Below, in pieces: positions 11,337-22,253 of a stretch of 64,000 bases of DNA. Both the position numbers and the translations under genes were made by a program. Origin of the DNA: Sphagnum compactum (Eukaryota; Bryophyta; Sphagnopsida; Sphagnales); assembly GCA_965153455.1 (NCBI GenBank), contig OZ234493.1, forward strand, positions 14,374,213-14,438,212, read 5' to 3'. Positions within the stretch are counted from its first letter, which is position 1. Every line of letters starts with the position of its first letter. The notes beneath the pieces were generated by a model. That model was not told where the DNA came from. It made no database searches and saw nothing but the letters and a program-made list of their open reading frames with translations.

Positions 11337-14300
11337 ATGATGGCAATGCTTCATGGGGAATCCGAGCTATCCAAAAAGGTTCTCACCGTGTTGCCATCTG
11401 ATCCATATGAGCAATTAGAAGTGGCAAGACAAATCACAAACTTGGCAGTGGCTAGCAAGATGTCAGAACTTGAATCCGGGACCATGAAGCTACAACAAAC
11501 ATTGGTGGAGAAGGAGCAAATGATTTCAACCTTACAAGAACATGTAGCTAACATTCAAACCACGTTACTTGAAACAAGTGCAAAGTTGACACTTGCACTC
11601 AATGAACAGGTGAGATCATTTTGCATTTCTTAATTTCTCTTACATCCAATGTTTTGTTTTCATTGCTATCTAATTTTTTTGAATAAGCATTTGAATGTCA
11701 TAATTTCTTGTTGTTTAAATATTATACATGCAATGGTTTAAGCCATGTATTCCTTGTAATCTACATGATTCAATATTGAAACCATCAATTATATGTTAAG
11801 ATTGGACCATGATGTTGAACCATGATCTAGATTATGTAAGCTATAATGTATCCAATGAAGTTGCTTTAACATCTAATTTATTGAAAATTTCAGGGAAAGC
11901 TCAATTTGGAAAAGACTGAGATGGCAAGGCAAATGAAGAAACTAACACGAGATGTGGCAAAAGTATGTCGATAGTGTAGTAAAAAAGATGTTTGGAATCG
12001 TTTTAATAATGATATAATGATGTGTGATCAATTTCATGTGCACAATAAGGAATTTAAGAAATGTTCATTTCCAATGGACTTATCTATTTGCAATATGCAC
12101 ATGAAAGTGTTGATATCAACAACACATTTTTTTACTATGTTCAACTATCAATGAAACTCACATAAACTTCAAATTTGGAACAATGATAATTTGGAGCTTA
12201 CAACAAATGACCTAGAATCATTCATTATTCCATTTCACAAACTTTCAATTATTTTTTTGGGTTGATTTTGGTTTCAAACTTACATGACATTTGTGGAAAT
12301 CTTCATAGTTGGATGCATTCAAACGCGTACTTTTGAAAGTCGTTCAAGACAATGATCGGGATGGTACATGTGTTAGTATACCAACTACTTCAATATCTCC
12401 ATTGTTGTTCATAAAACAATGAGTTTGGCTTTCTAGTATTGTTCTAATATCTACTTGTGATGATATTGTTTTTATTTTTTTAATAATGATGTTTTTCAAT
12501 TTAAGCCAAAATCAACTTCCATACTTTAGAAAAATGAAAAACATCAACGAAATTAATGAAATAAGTTTATGTTTGACATGTAATTGAACAAGTGTAAGAA
12601 GGTATTGCGTTTTTTTCACAATGCCATTAAGACTTAATTCCACTACAAGAAACAACCAAAATTTGATCCTATATAGGCTACAACATAAGCTTTAACTAAT
12701 GGCAAAGATCACCTAACAATATTTTTTTGTAAATAATTGGTCCCCAACTCCTAAGGTAGAAAATTGGCTTATAATAAATTATCCATTATTAACTTTTGAT
12801 ATCTAAAAATAAAACAAATTTTTCAATAAAATTTGATTTAAAATAATTGTCGGTGATAACTAGTCTTCAAGAATCAAAGCTACAAATTCGGCATCTTTCC
12901 TATAAAATTGAGGTAGTTTGTTAGTTGTTGAGTTTTTTGAACTTGGATTTGGGTTTAGGGAGAGGATGCCAAATCTCCAAAATCTCCTTGTGGAGAAAAA
13001 ATTCTAAAGTCACCATGTGAACAAAAAACTCCAAAGTCACCATGTGAACAAAATACTCCAAAGTCACCATGTGAACAAAATACTCCAAGATCACCATGTG
13101 AACAAACTCCAAAATTACCATGTGAACAAAAAAATTCTAAACCACCATGTGAAAAGACACGTGAACCAACAACACAACCACCATTTTCATGTGAAAAAAA
13201 ATTGTCCACAAGTTCCCAAGGAAGCCCCAAACATAGCAAAAGAAGTAAGTTTGTTTTAATCTATGTTGCCTTGTGTAGGTCTTTGAAAACTCAAGTTCAT
13301 GTTATTTTTGTCATGGAAAATGATGATCACTTTTTGATGAATCAAATATATTTCTTGTTTTGGTTTGTAGTATTTTCAGCAATATTAAATAATAATAATG
13401 ATGTGATGACAATGTGATAATGTATTTGTAATGTCATATTGTGTATGAACATGAAACATGGATGATTTAGAAAAGTTTGAAAAAGAAAAAGAAACTAAAA
13501 TGTGATTGTAATTGTTGCTTTTCAATAAGAACATTAACTAAAACCAATTGTTGAGTACAATGTGTTGCATGTATAGAGAAAGGCCCCTTTTCATGCACTA
13601 CAGAGCTCCAAACCATAGAGGTTGTTGATGAAGTTAAATCGGTTGATAAACTTGATAGATCCAGTGGACCTGATGAAGGTAACAATCATTTTTTGCTTTA
13701 ATTTTCAAAGTACAAAAATTTGTGCTGGAAATTGCTACAAAGTCTTTGTGTCATGTTTTCAAATGTTTTTCATTAATTAAGTGTATTGCAATCAACATTT
13801 GTGAAATCACCCTTTTTGATAAGGCATTGATTTAGTCGAAATTATAACTTTGAAATTGTTATCGCATGATGGAAGAGGTTGTCAAATGCATTTTTCATAT
13901 TATGTTGTTGTCATTACATAAAATGTTGGTTGATTGATGGTGCCCAATTCATTCCGATGAGTACATGAATTTGCACCCAACATACATGATAAATACATTA
14001 TAAATTGGTACTAAAATTTAATGGCTTGGGAAATGGTGTAAGAACATTCGAATTGGTCCTTTGAGAATCAACAAAGTTGTTTTGATATTAATTAAGCTTT
14101 CAAAACCTTAAGGTTTGAAGAAAAATTCTAATTTTTTTTCTCATATATGACATTGAAAAAATAATTAACATTTAATTTAAAGAACACCAAATAATTATTT
14201 TGTGAAAAATGCTTGTGGCATTGACATATTGACTGCATGGATGGAAAAATCAAGTCACAAGGTGAAAACTAAGATAGTTTTAGGTTGACTAATTTGTTCA

Positions 14301-15412
14301 TATGTGTTTTTTTGATAGCCCCATTACCACGCATTGATGGCAAGGAATTTTTTCGCCAAGCTAGGTTATTACCAATTTCATGAATATTTCTTAATCTTGG
14401 AGTTGATAAGGCTATGTGGATATTCTAGCATATATGGTTATGGATTTTGAAAAAATGTTTTTCTTAAGTCAAATATACAATTGCATTTGGATTACATTGA
14501 TGTGTCAATAATATGTAATAATATGTATACAATGGAATGGTTCTTGTGAAATCATTTTCAAAGTTATAGTTGAACCCTTATTTTTGAAACATGGAAATTA
14601 ATGTATAATTTTTTTGAGCAATGATAGTTTTAATTCATTTTTTATTAGGTCAAAATCTAAGCAAATGTTTTATGCAGAAACCGCCTATCGTACGAGCAAT
14701 TTAGTTCATTTTTGACAAACATTAAAGAGCTCAACGCGCATCGACAAACTCGTGATGTATGACTACAATGACTACACCTATTTAATGTAATATTGTTATT
14801 ATAAAATCTTGGTTTTCTTGTCATGTTTTTCAAGACATTTGTGATGGTTGTGTTTCATGAATAACAATGATATTTATTTTCACAAAAATACACATATACA
14901 CACTTTGCACACATAACCATGTTATTACTTATGCTTACTTCTTTTGCTTGATTTTTAGGTGACAATTGTGAATTCATACCCAAACTTCAAGTAATCATGA
15001 ACAACTTGCATGTGAACACATATTGTAATTCCCTAGGCTTTGAATATTAATGATAGTGAACATTAGTTTATGTGTACATAACACATAAGTAATTTAATTC
15101 CCCAGTGTTTGAATAAATAAGATGTTTGTCAACTTCAAAGTTGATGAACACATGTGTCTTATGTTGCCTATTATTCATTGATTTGGGTATCTTTTGCTTC
15201 ATGTGAAAGGTGAGTGCCAATCTCGATTAATCATGACCTTTGGGTATCGATAACCTCTTTTTTGTGTGGTGTAGTGTGCTTAAACATAATAAATTTTATG
15301 ATGAATGCAGGAAACATTGAAGAAAGCCAATGATATTTTTGGCCATGTCAACAATGATTTGTTTCAAGTGTTTCAAGAACTTATTAATAAATACCTTGAC
15401 CCAATCACCTAA
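11337..15412 (+). CDS. At4g15545-like (NAI2-interacting-protein type) coiled-coil protein, 8 exons
   Basis: Deduced exons: 11337-11609, 11894-11962, 12309-12371, 12959-13244, 13577-13678, 14319-14364, 14678-14756, 15311-15412. All phases close, giving 339 residues, much like Arabidopsis At4g15545. The N-terminal part carries VLTVLPSDPYEQLEVARQIT, the family signature, then a coiled coil (about residues 35-110). Exon 3 has LDAFKRVLLKVVQDND. The C-terminal block contains RIDGKEFFRQAR, NRLSYEQFSSFLTNIKELN and ETLKKANDIFG. The linker is unusual: exon 4 is a minisatellite encoding about seven SPCEQ-type repeats. Members of this family were reported as NAI2-interacting proteins involved in ER-body-related structures (from memory; the exact gene assignment should be checked). 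I place the start at 11337 because the in-frame codon at 11331 is GTG; ATG codons at 11340 and 11346 are also possible. The introns are very AT-rich. Confidence 0.88.
12971..13158 (+). repeat. In-frame 27-bp minisatellite inside exon 4
   Basis: Tandem units of about 27 bases, built on TCACCATGTGAACAAAA, run through the middle of exon 4. Each unit adds nine residues of the type S-P-C-E-Q-N-T-P-K. About seven units are recognisable, and the outer ones are more diverged and of altered length. Array and reading frame stay in phase, so translation continues through it. The homologous part of the Arabidopsis protein is a Ser/Pro-rich linker. Confidence 0.85.
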
Positions 15413-15434
15413 TAATTTGGTTGATGATAATTGA

Positions 15435-15440
15435 AATAAA
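15435..15440 (+). terminator. Putative AATAAA polyadenylation signal of the At4g15545-like gene
   Basis: AATAAA begins 23 bases beyond the stop codon at 15410-15412. The position is close but possible. The surrounding sequence is so AT-rich that chance occurrence is likely too. Confidence 0.3.
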
Positions 15441-17097
15441 ACATTGATTCATTATTATGGTTGTTTATTGACATGAAATTTGAACTTTGCCAAATGTCAA
15501 ACCTGATGTTGCAAATTATATGTACCTATGTGTTTAAACTTCAACAATTTGTAATGGAAATTTAGAATTTCAATTAATTTTCTTTGAAAAAAATCCTTAT
15601 TTAAATCATCTATATGTAGGTATCAATATTTATGATGTCTTGAAGTTGTTGGCCCTAATTTTGTGGTGTCACATACTTAATAGGATTCAAAGAATACATT
15701 ATTTAAGCAATATCCATACTACCCAACAACGTTCTATGTATTTATAAATTGTATTTGGTCATTGGTGGTTTTATTTATCGGGGGTATACATTATAAACTA
15801 TCACTAAAATATGTAACTTTATATTTATTTATGGATTAAGAAATACAACAACCTTGGTTGGGTATTTGAGAAATTTATTATAATGATAATTAACTAATGC
15901 ATATTTGCATACCATGTAACACCTATAAAGTTGAAGTTACTCCCCATATTTTGGTTCATTTTCATTTTGTTAAATTTAATTGTTTTAAAAAAATTGTGAA
16001 CAACTTTGAATTTTCAAATTTTAAAGGAATGAAAAATAAATTTCAATTAACATGAACAATCACAAAAATTACAAAGGTAATACGATTTTACATATATTGA
16101 ATACATAACTTGTGAACAATTCAATCAAACATTTGTGGGTGTTAAATTATGAGTTAATGTAGGAGAATTTTGATTTCACAATTGTTGATCAATTATCATG
16201 AATCCACATTTTTTTTAAGTGTTCCAAAATTTTGTCACAATGTCACCTTTTTATATTTTTTGCCTAATCATTTTTTACCATGTAGAGACACAAAATGAAT
16301 GATAATGATGAATTTTAAAATTGTAATTGTCTAAAATATGGTATTCATAAAATATTTGACATTTTTTGATTCATTAATATTCATGGGGACCAAAATATAG
16401 GAAAAAAATTGCATTAAGGACTAGGTCATTTTCATCATAAATGGTACACCTCAAAGGATTTTCACCCTCATTAATTGTTAGAAATTTTAGCAATTTAAAA
16501 TATAAGAAAATCTTGGAAGCTTTTTTAAATTTAAACTTCATAAAAGTGTTCTATAATCTAAAATTTCCTTATAAATTTTTTTATAATGTAATTTTTATTG
16601 TGTAATTCATATTACATTTTAGCTTAATTTAATAAAAAAATACACTATGAACCATGAAGGTTTTTTCCTACATTGGAAGGTTGTACATACAAATGTTTTT
16701 CATAATAACCAACCTTTAGCCCTTGAACCTTTCTCAAATTTCATTTTTAGGAAATATTTCCATGAAATGTAAACCAACTTGCATGAAGGTACATTTGACA
16801 TTATGGTAAGCCAAAAAATAAGCCTTCTATGTTACTATTGTGACTAGTGATCATGCAACATGAAGACCCTTTCTAAACCATGAACTTGTCATAAAAGATG
16901 GATTGTACAAATCAAATTCTTAATACATTTGTTCCCTGAAATGATTTTTTATAGAATTAATATTCCTTGTCAAATGAAAAAAAAGGATATGCATATAAAA
17001 GTTTTAAACAAAAAAAAATTTATTCAAGTTCTCTTTTGACTCCTTTTGATTGCCAAGATTTTAATACTTCATTATAATCAAAATCCATATGTTGTGG
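15441..17097. other. AT-rich spacer before the retrotransposon
   Basis: Very AT-rich DNA with homopolymer A and T runs and no long open frame. No repeat structure or gene is recognised. Confidence 0.45.
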
Positions 17098-17102
17098 AAC
17101 TA
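17098..17102 (+). repeat. Target-site duplication, left copy (AACTA)
   Basis: AACTA stands directly before TGTTGTGAAG at the left edge of the element and again at 26173-26177 on the right. If the element ends in canonical CA at 26172-26173, the shared duplication is ACTA (4 bases) with one base of overlap. Five bases is usual for Ty3/gypsy integrases. Confidence 0.65.
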
Positions 17103-17277
17103 TGTTGTGAAGTGCAGTGTCGTGACGTTCGGTGTCGTAAGGGTGTAAATCCATAATAAACTCTATTGAATAGAAAGATTAAAACTAATCAAAGGTAAAA
17201 ACTAATCAACCAAAAAGATATGCACTCACATATATATACAATGCACAAGAGGAGGCTGAGATGAAATTCTCATGTAT
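17103..17277 (-). repeat. Terminal repeat segment A, outer copy (A1)
   Basis: A 175-base block aligned without gaps to 17585-17759, offset 482 bases. I count about 15 differences (about 91% identity). It starts TGTTGTGAAG at the element edge and ends TTCTCATGTAT. With segment B it forms a 480-base TG...CA unit (17103-17582) that looks like a complete LTR. Confidence 0.85.
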
Positions 17278-17582
17278 AATTAAATTGTAAAAATAAAATT
17301 AAAAAATGTAATGTATGTAAACGGTGGCCATGTAATAGCCGTGAGCATCTAAAAATCCAATCTGACTATGGAAGAAACTCTCCCTGACAAAGGAATTCTA
17401 AAAAAATTAATAAGAGAAGGGAAAAATTTGGCTTTTTATACAGCCTCAACAAGCTGAACAAGCCATAACCCTAAAACACCTAATAGCGCATATTAACCTA
17501 AGAACATACATTAACCCTAAAGGCATGATTGGCATGCCTGTAACTAGTCGTCATGTATGAGGCCATGCATATGGGCATGACA
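17278..17582 (-). repeat. Terminal repeat segment B, left copy
   Basis: About 305 bases, matched by 25860-26173 at the other end of the element at roughly 80-85% identity by eye. Shared landmarks: GTATGTAAACGGTGGCC, GACTATGGAAGAAACTCTCC, AACATACATTAACCCTAAAG, ending GGGCATGACA. The left copy sits between two copies of segment A. Confidence 0.85.
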
Positions 17583-17584
17583 AT

Positions 17585-17759
17585 TGTCGTGACGTGTAGT
17601 GTCGTGACGTTCGGTGTCATAAGGGTGTAAATCCATAGTAAACTCTACTGAACAAAAAGACTAAAATTAATCAAAGGTAAAAACTAATCAACCAAAAAGA
17701 GATGCACGCACATATATATACAATGCATTAGAGAAGGCTGAGATGAAATTCTCATGTAT
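17585..17759 (-). repeat. Terminal repeat segment A, inner copy (A2)
   Basis: Second copy of segment A, between the B segment and the G-rich tract that ends the internal region. It is separated from B by the two bases AT. The junction reads ATGACA-AT-TGTCGTG, an imperfect palindrome resembling the junction of two joined TG...CA ends. A2 breaks off at 17759 at exactly the point where the right-hand B copy begins. Confidence 0.85.
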
Positions 17760-17772
17760 CCCCCCCCAGACC
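17760..17772 (-). promoter_or_regulatory. Polypurine-tract-like G8 run
   Basis: On the minus strand GGTCTGGGGGGGG ends at 17760, next to the A2 repeat and about 35 bases beyond the last polyprotein stop. That is where the plus-strand primer (polypurine tract) of a retrotransposon is expected. It implies that the functional 3' repeat began at A2. Assignment is from position and composition. Confidence 0.5.
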
Positions 17773-17808
17773 TGAACCGGGAAAAACATGGCATGGTCTG
17801 AGCAAAAA

Positions 17809-18018
17809 TCAAGGTGCTGCAGGAGAACATGATGAACAGTACCAAATGCCAACGGGAACTTGAGTGAGTTTCGGCTTGAGGCAGAATAGACGGTATTCAC
17901 CATTACAATTATCGCAAAGCAACATCTGATCAACATCGTCTGTTCTCTGACATACCTGACATGGATAATCAAATGGAGGAATCCAAGTCAACGTGATGAT
18001 GGTAGGATCCAAGTTCAA
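17809..18018 (-). pseudogene. PHD finger at the integrase C-terminus
   Basis: The end of the polyprotein, ending SPAAP-stop, reads as a C4HC3 PHD finger. In this 69-residue stretch the ligands are C20, C23, C35, C38, position 43, C46, C61 and C64 (17961-17827), with canonical spacing. The Trp two residues before C61 (W59) and the CDNCNGEY..FCL block are typical. Position 43, normally His, is Arg (CGT), so zinc binding is damaged in this copy. PHD fingers usually read histone H3 tails; here one takes the place of the chromodomain of chromovirus integrases. A role in target choice is inference. Confidence 0.8.
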
Positions 18019-19239
18019 TAAGTGGCAAGGCGCACAATTTTTGGAGTGATCCCAAATTGTGCATCCGTCAGTTCTTTACAACTCCAACACACTTGAAGGC
18101 CCGATCGCCTTAATCCTCAAGATAGTGCAATCGAAAGAAGTGTCTAGAATATCATTAGGTTGCCACTAAAAATACACAAAATCACCAACATCAAATTGTT
18201 TCACCTTAGGTTTATAACTGCCACCTCGTGTGTGTGCATATAGTAAGGTGTTTCGATGTTGTGCAATGGACAAGTTCTCCATGGCCATGGGCATAACCCT
18301 CCTGAATAGAGCTGTCCTCTTTGGAATGACCCTAGCCCAAGTGGCTGGGGAGTCCAAATCCACAACCTAGTCCATTTGAGCAATAATGGAAGAGGGTGGA
18401 ATGGGATGTCTCCCAAAAAGTAGAAAGTAAGGAGAGAAATGAAACAAAGAGGCGTGTTTGGACATCCTATAACCCATGGCGATGTAAGGTAGGGCCAGGT
18501 CCCAATCCTCTTTGTTCCTAGTGAGGCAAATCTTTCGCAGTCCCTTCTTGCATGTCTGAATGATCCTTTCTACAAGGCCATCAGCGTGGGGATGATCCAT
18601 TGAAGTTCAGCAATGGTCAATGAGAGCATGATCAAGTAGGTATTGGAATTTTCCTCTGAATTATGATCCCTGATCAGTAATGCACTCAGCATAAGCCCCA
18701 AAACTACTTAGGACCTGTTGTAAGAAAGCCTGGCTGGTGCTATGTGATGACTTGTCCGGCAGTGCAACAAGCTTAATCATAATCATGATGTAGACATTAC
18801 CCCTAGAGGTCTATGGTAACTCTTCAGCTAAATCACATGACCAACGATAGAACATGCCCTAAATAGGGAGTGGAGAAAGTGTGAGTTGTCGAGAGGAAAA
18901 GGAAGTTCTCACTCTATCACATTATTCACACCTAGCAATGATGTCTCGGACTTGAACATACATACCTCTCCAATGGTAATGAGGAGTGAGAAGGCTATAA
19001 GTACGCTTAACTCCAAAGTGTCAAAGCTCTGAGTGTACCTTTTGAATAAGACCAGGCCATTCATGTGGTGGAGGAATCACTCTGTCGCCTTGTGGTAAGC
19101 ATCGGACGAGGTGATTGTCCCTCCATGAGTAGCATTTCGACCGTTGTTGTATGCGATCTCGTTGACTTGATGTAACTTGGGGAAGGTATTCCCCATGCTG
19201 AAGAAACTTCAAAGTGTCCAAGTCCTCCCATATATCCAC
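18019..19239 (-). pseudogene. Retrotransposon integrase (DDE)
   Basis: The zinc-binding region includes HFGVKRTYSLLTPHYHW and CE-stop-CDRVRTSF. Catalytic residues: Asp in SCDLAEELP (18834-18832), Asp in CITDQGS (18675-18673) and Glu in HADGLVERIIQT (18570-18568). The C-terminal core reads EDWDLALPYIAMGYRMSK and PYFLLFGRHPIP, typical of Ty3/gypsy. Several in-frame stops (near 18925, 18860, 18810, 18660 and 18610) disable it. It continues through a linker into the PHD finger. Confidence 0.85.
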
Positions 19240-19349
19240 AATGGGATGTTCAACCAGGTTACATTACAGTAGTGCAAGATAACTAAATGCATAAGATACA
19301 TGTACTGCTGAAATCTAGTCGAAGTTTTGCCTGGCTTTCGATAAATCAG

Positions 19350-19735
19350 GTAGTGAAGGGTCTCCGCGACGTGGTATCTGCGTTCTGATGTGTAATACCA
19401 AGTCGATGAATAACCTTGAACTCATACTTTTGAAGTATAAGCGCCCAACGAGCTAACTTACCAGTAAGCTTGTCGTTGGTCATCAACCACTTGATAAGCT
19501 GGTGGTCGATATACAAAGTGAACTTGGTGCCATAAAGATAGGGCTTGAAATGTATGACGGCCCATATAACAACAAAACACTCCCCCTCGTAAGAAGAGTA
19601 GTTGCTTTCAGCCTTGTTGTTGCTTTAGAATGCATAGGCGATAACATATTCCTTGCCTTCCTCATCAAGTTGGCCAAGAATAACACTAATACCAAGAGCA
19701 TTCCAGTTAGTGTGTAGAATGAAGACCTTGTTAAA
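19350..19735 (-). pseudogene. Retrotransposon RNase H domain
   Basis: Reads ILHTNWNALGISVILGQLDE, then NNKAESNYSSYEGECFVVIW and FTLYIDHQLIKWLM. The first catalytic Asp (family motif HTDWSALG) is Asn here, at 19708-19706. This is a G-to-A change on the coding strand, so the domain is probably inactive even apart from the stop after AYAF. Confidence 0.8.
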
Positions 19736-20760
19736 ATCAGGTCTTCTCAGAATGGGGAACTCTAAAAGCTTTTCCTTGAGTGTGTTGAAAGCTTCCTGAG
19801 CCTCTTCATTCCATGTCCAAGCAACATCCTTCTTTAACAATGCATAGAGAGGATGAGCAATAGTACTGAAGTCTTGGACATAAATCCTATAGTATTTACA
19901 TAGTTTGATGAAGCTCCTCAAAATGTGAACATTAGTAGGAGTGGGCATCTCCAAAATGGCTACTACTTTGGCCCAATGAGCCATAATACCATTTGGCAAA
20001 ATTATGTGGCCAAGGTAGACTACTGAAGTGACAACAAACTCACACTTTTTAGGATGGATTTTCATATTGACCTCGTGGAGCCTCTTGAATAACTCCTCAA
20101 GATGAGCCAAGTGCTGTAGGAGTCCCTTGCTATGCACTAGGATGTCATCTATGTAGCATTTCAAGAAATCTGCCCCTTCAAGAACCTAGTCCATGACTTG
20201 CTAAAAGAAGACATGTGCATATTTTAATCCAAAAGGCATCACAAGCCATTCCCACAACTTGTTGCTTCCATGGAATGTCGTTTTCTTACAATCCTTTGCA
20301 ACGAGCAGAATCTGGTTGAAGCTTGCCTTAGATCCACAATTGTGAAGATGTTTGAGTCTCCAATGTTATCAAATAAATTTTCAAGGATGGGCATGGGGTA
20401 CTTGTCCTGAGGTGTAACCAGGTTCAAAGGCTTATAATCCCCGTACATCCTTTTCTCAGTCCATAATCGAGTTGAATCCTTCTTTGTTGGCATTATTGTA
20501 GCGGCTACAAAATCAGAAGTTGATGGCTGAATGAGACCAGCCTCATGGAGCTTTTTTCATCTTTCATCTACTAGTTCCCATTCATGCTTGTTCAACCTAT
20601 GCCTCTTCCGATAGATGGGTGTTTCATGTGTAAGGTCTATAGAGAACTGCATGGTCTTACACCTACCTAAGTCTTTCATTGAGAATGCGAACACATTCTC
20701 ATACTCAATTAGCAAGTCTGTGACCTGGTCTCTCTCCTTTTTGGTGAGCTAGTTCCCCAT
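19736..20760 (-). pseudogene. Retrotransposon reverse transcriptase
   Basis: Landmarks in order: KKERDQVTDLLIEYENVFAF, GLIQPSTSDFVAA, YGDYKPLNLVTPQDKYPMPI, NIFTIVDLRQ, and the active site CYIDDILVHSKG (YIDD at 20155-20144), then KKCEFVVTSVVYLGHII. It lies immediately after the methyltransferase. There is a TAG at 20751-20749, a TGA near 20550, a frameshift near 20320 after VDLRQ, and two TAGs between there and YIDD. Family assignment is secure; the gene is dead. Confidence 0.88.
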
Positions 20761-21089
20761 AACGAAAGGGTAGTTGGAAACACATGGAATGGAGTTAGAA
20801 AGTGTGTTTGAAGAACCTGGTGTATTGAGTTCTCCATTATCCAATTACGCAGATTTGTAAAAGGTTGTAATTGTTTCTCTAGAAATTGATGTACCTCCAG
20901 GTGTATCAGACACAACTTGAGTCAAATTACATGGTACCTCCTCCCCCCCAACATTAAGAGTGAAGTCTTGAGTGTTGAAGATAGGCAAGTGTACTTGGTC
21001 GGGGTGCCATGTAGTTGCATCGCCAGAACTACAAGCGGATTGAATCAGTGCTGGTGTTGTGTACATTTGAAAGAGTACACAGGTTACCA

Positions 21090-22184
21090 ACAACCATGTA
21101 AGGGAGTTCAAGTCCATGCCTCTCCCCAGTAGAGTGTTACGTTCCAATCTAGTCACCTTGGTGTGACTAGTAGTGCTAGTTTGGAACCCCATAGCCCTTT
21201 CTCTTTCTTCTGGGCTTGGTTCATCCCAAGTTGTTGAAACATGACGATATACCAGGCCTGGTCCATCTCCCTGAAAGGCGTGTGCTCCTAGGAAGGAGAC
21301 GAAGGTGGGCCAAACACCTCTTGGTTTTCCTATTGTGTTCGTAGGAAACCAAAGAGGTTTCTTTTGCCTTGTAACTAGTTGGCAGGAACTCTGATCATCC
21401 AATATGTGAAAAACATGCAGATTGGGGTCTTTGATGGTGTATTTCATAACCAACTGCAAAACTGAAAATGGTGCAAGGTTGGTCCACCAGTTGCGTAGTC
21501 GGTGCGCATAGGAATCACATTGTGCCGCATTGAATAGGAGCGGTTCTCCAAGGTAATGCTTGACCAACGTGTAGTGCTCCAGGACTTTCTCCCTCTGGTC
21601 AAGCTGAGAAGGGTGTTCTCAATTACATAACCAAGCGTAGGAGAAATGGGTTGAGCCCAGTTGATCATGTCCATGAAGAGACTGTATCTTGTGTCACTCA
21701 AGCCTTCTCCAAATCCAGCCACTGAAAATCCTTGACACTCCCAACCTGAAATGATGAGGTCCACGGGGCCAAGTAATTCCATATGCTTCTTTTGAATTAG
21801 TTGAATGTTAGAAGGCAAGAAAGTGAAACTGGCCTTCCATGTGATGGTTGCAAATTGTTGTGGAAATCTGGCTGTGAGCTCCATCATTGTCGATGTCGCC
21901 ACTTACCTTGCAATAGGATTAATGTCTACGTAGAAATACCTCCGAACCACCATCCCAGACTATAACAGGGCTTCAAGACCTGTACCAATACCACCAAAGA
22001 ACTCTAGTAATGTAATCCCCTCCTTAGGCGATGTCCAGGTGATCAGCTGATGAAGTACTAACTTAATCGGTTTGGCATGGCTTTCCATGTTCTCAAAAGT
22101 AGACAGAGTTTTGACCAAGGGCTTGTGGGCTGCTTTGAACCTCTGTAAAACTTCTAGTCCCTGTTGAATGTCCGTAGGAACCAC
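21090..22184 (-). pseudogene. DNA cytosine-5 methyltransferase domain within pol (DNMT3-like)
   Basis: Lies between protease and reverse transcriptase. Motif I: LLEFFGGIGTGLEALL (about 22010-21963). Motif IV: SGWECQGFS, with the catalytic Cys codon at 21737-21735. Then EGLSDTRYSLFMDMINW. Motif VI: YVIENT (Glu at 21620). Motif VIII-like: DSYAHRLRNWWTNL (about 21513-21472). Motifs IX/X: PSPEERERAMGF and LLGRGMDLNSL (about 21219-21105). Motif order is I-IV-VI-VIII-IX-X, not the permuted order of DRM enzymes; AHR.R..W.NL and the LLGR block are most like DNMT3. The Pro before the catalytic Cys is Glu. A TAG at 21962-21960, a TAA at 21905-21903 and a one-base shift just after motif VI break it. C5-methyltransferases methylate DNA cytosines; such capture by LTR elements is known from algae and dinoflagellates. 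Confidence 0.88.
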
Positions 22185-22253
22185 CCTCGGGCTTTCAGTA
22201 GCTTGGGCATAAGCTGTCTCCTCTTCATGTCCCTTTATCCACTCGTGGCTAGT

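Noticed and set aside
12921-13239. Minus-strand His/Met/Val repeat frames
   Set aside because: Antisense shadows of the coding minisatellite in the plus-strand gene.
17103-17759. A DIRS/Ngaro element (tyrosine recombinase type), given the split repeats
   Set aside because: The element encodes a DDE integrase and protease and has a target duplication; no tyrosine recombinase motif was seen.
20845-21567. A separate host gene for the methyltransferase
   Set aside because: The domain is in frame with the protease upstream, and the frame after its shift continues into reverse transcriptase, so it belongs to the retrotransposon polyprotein.
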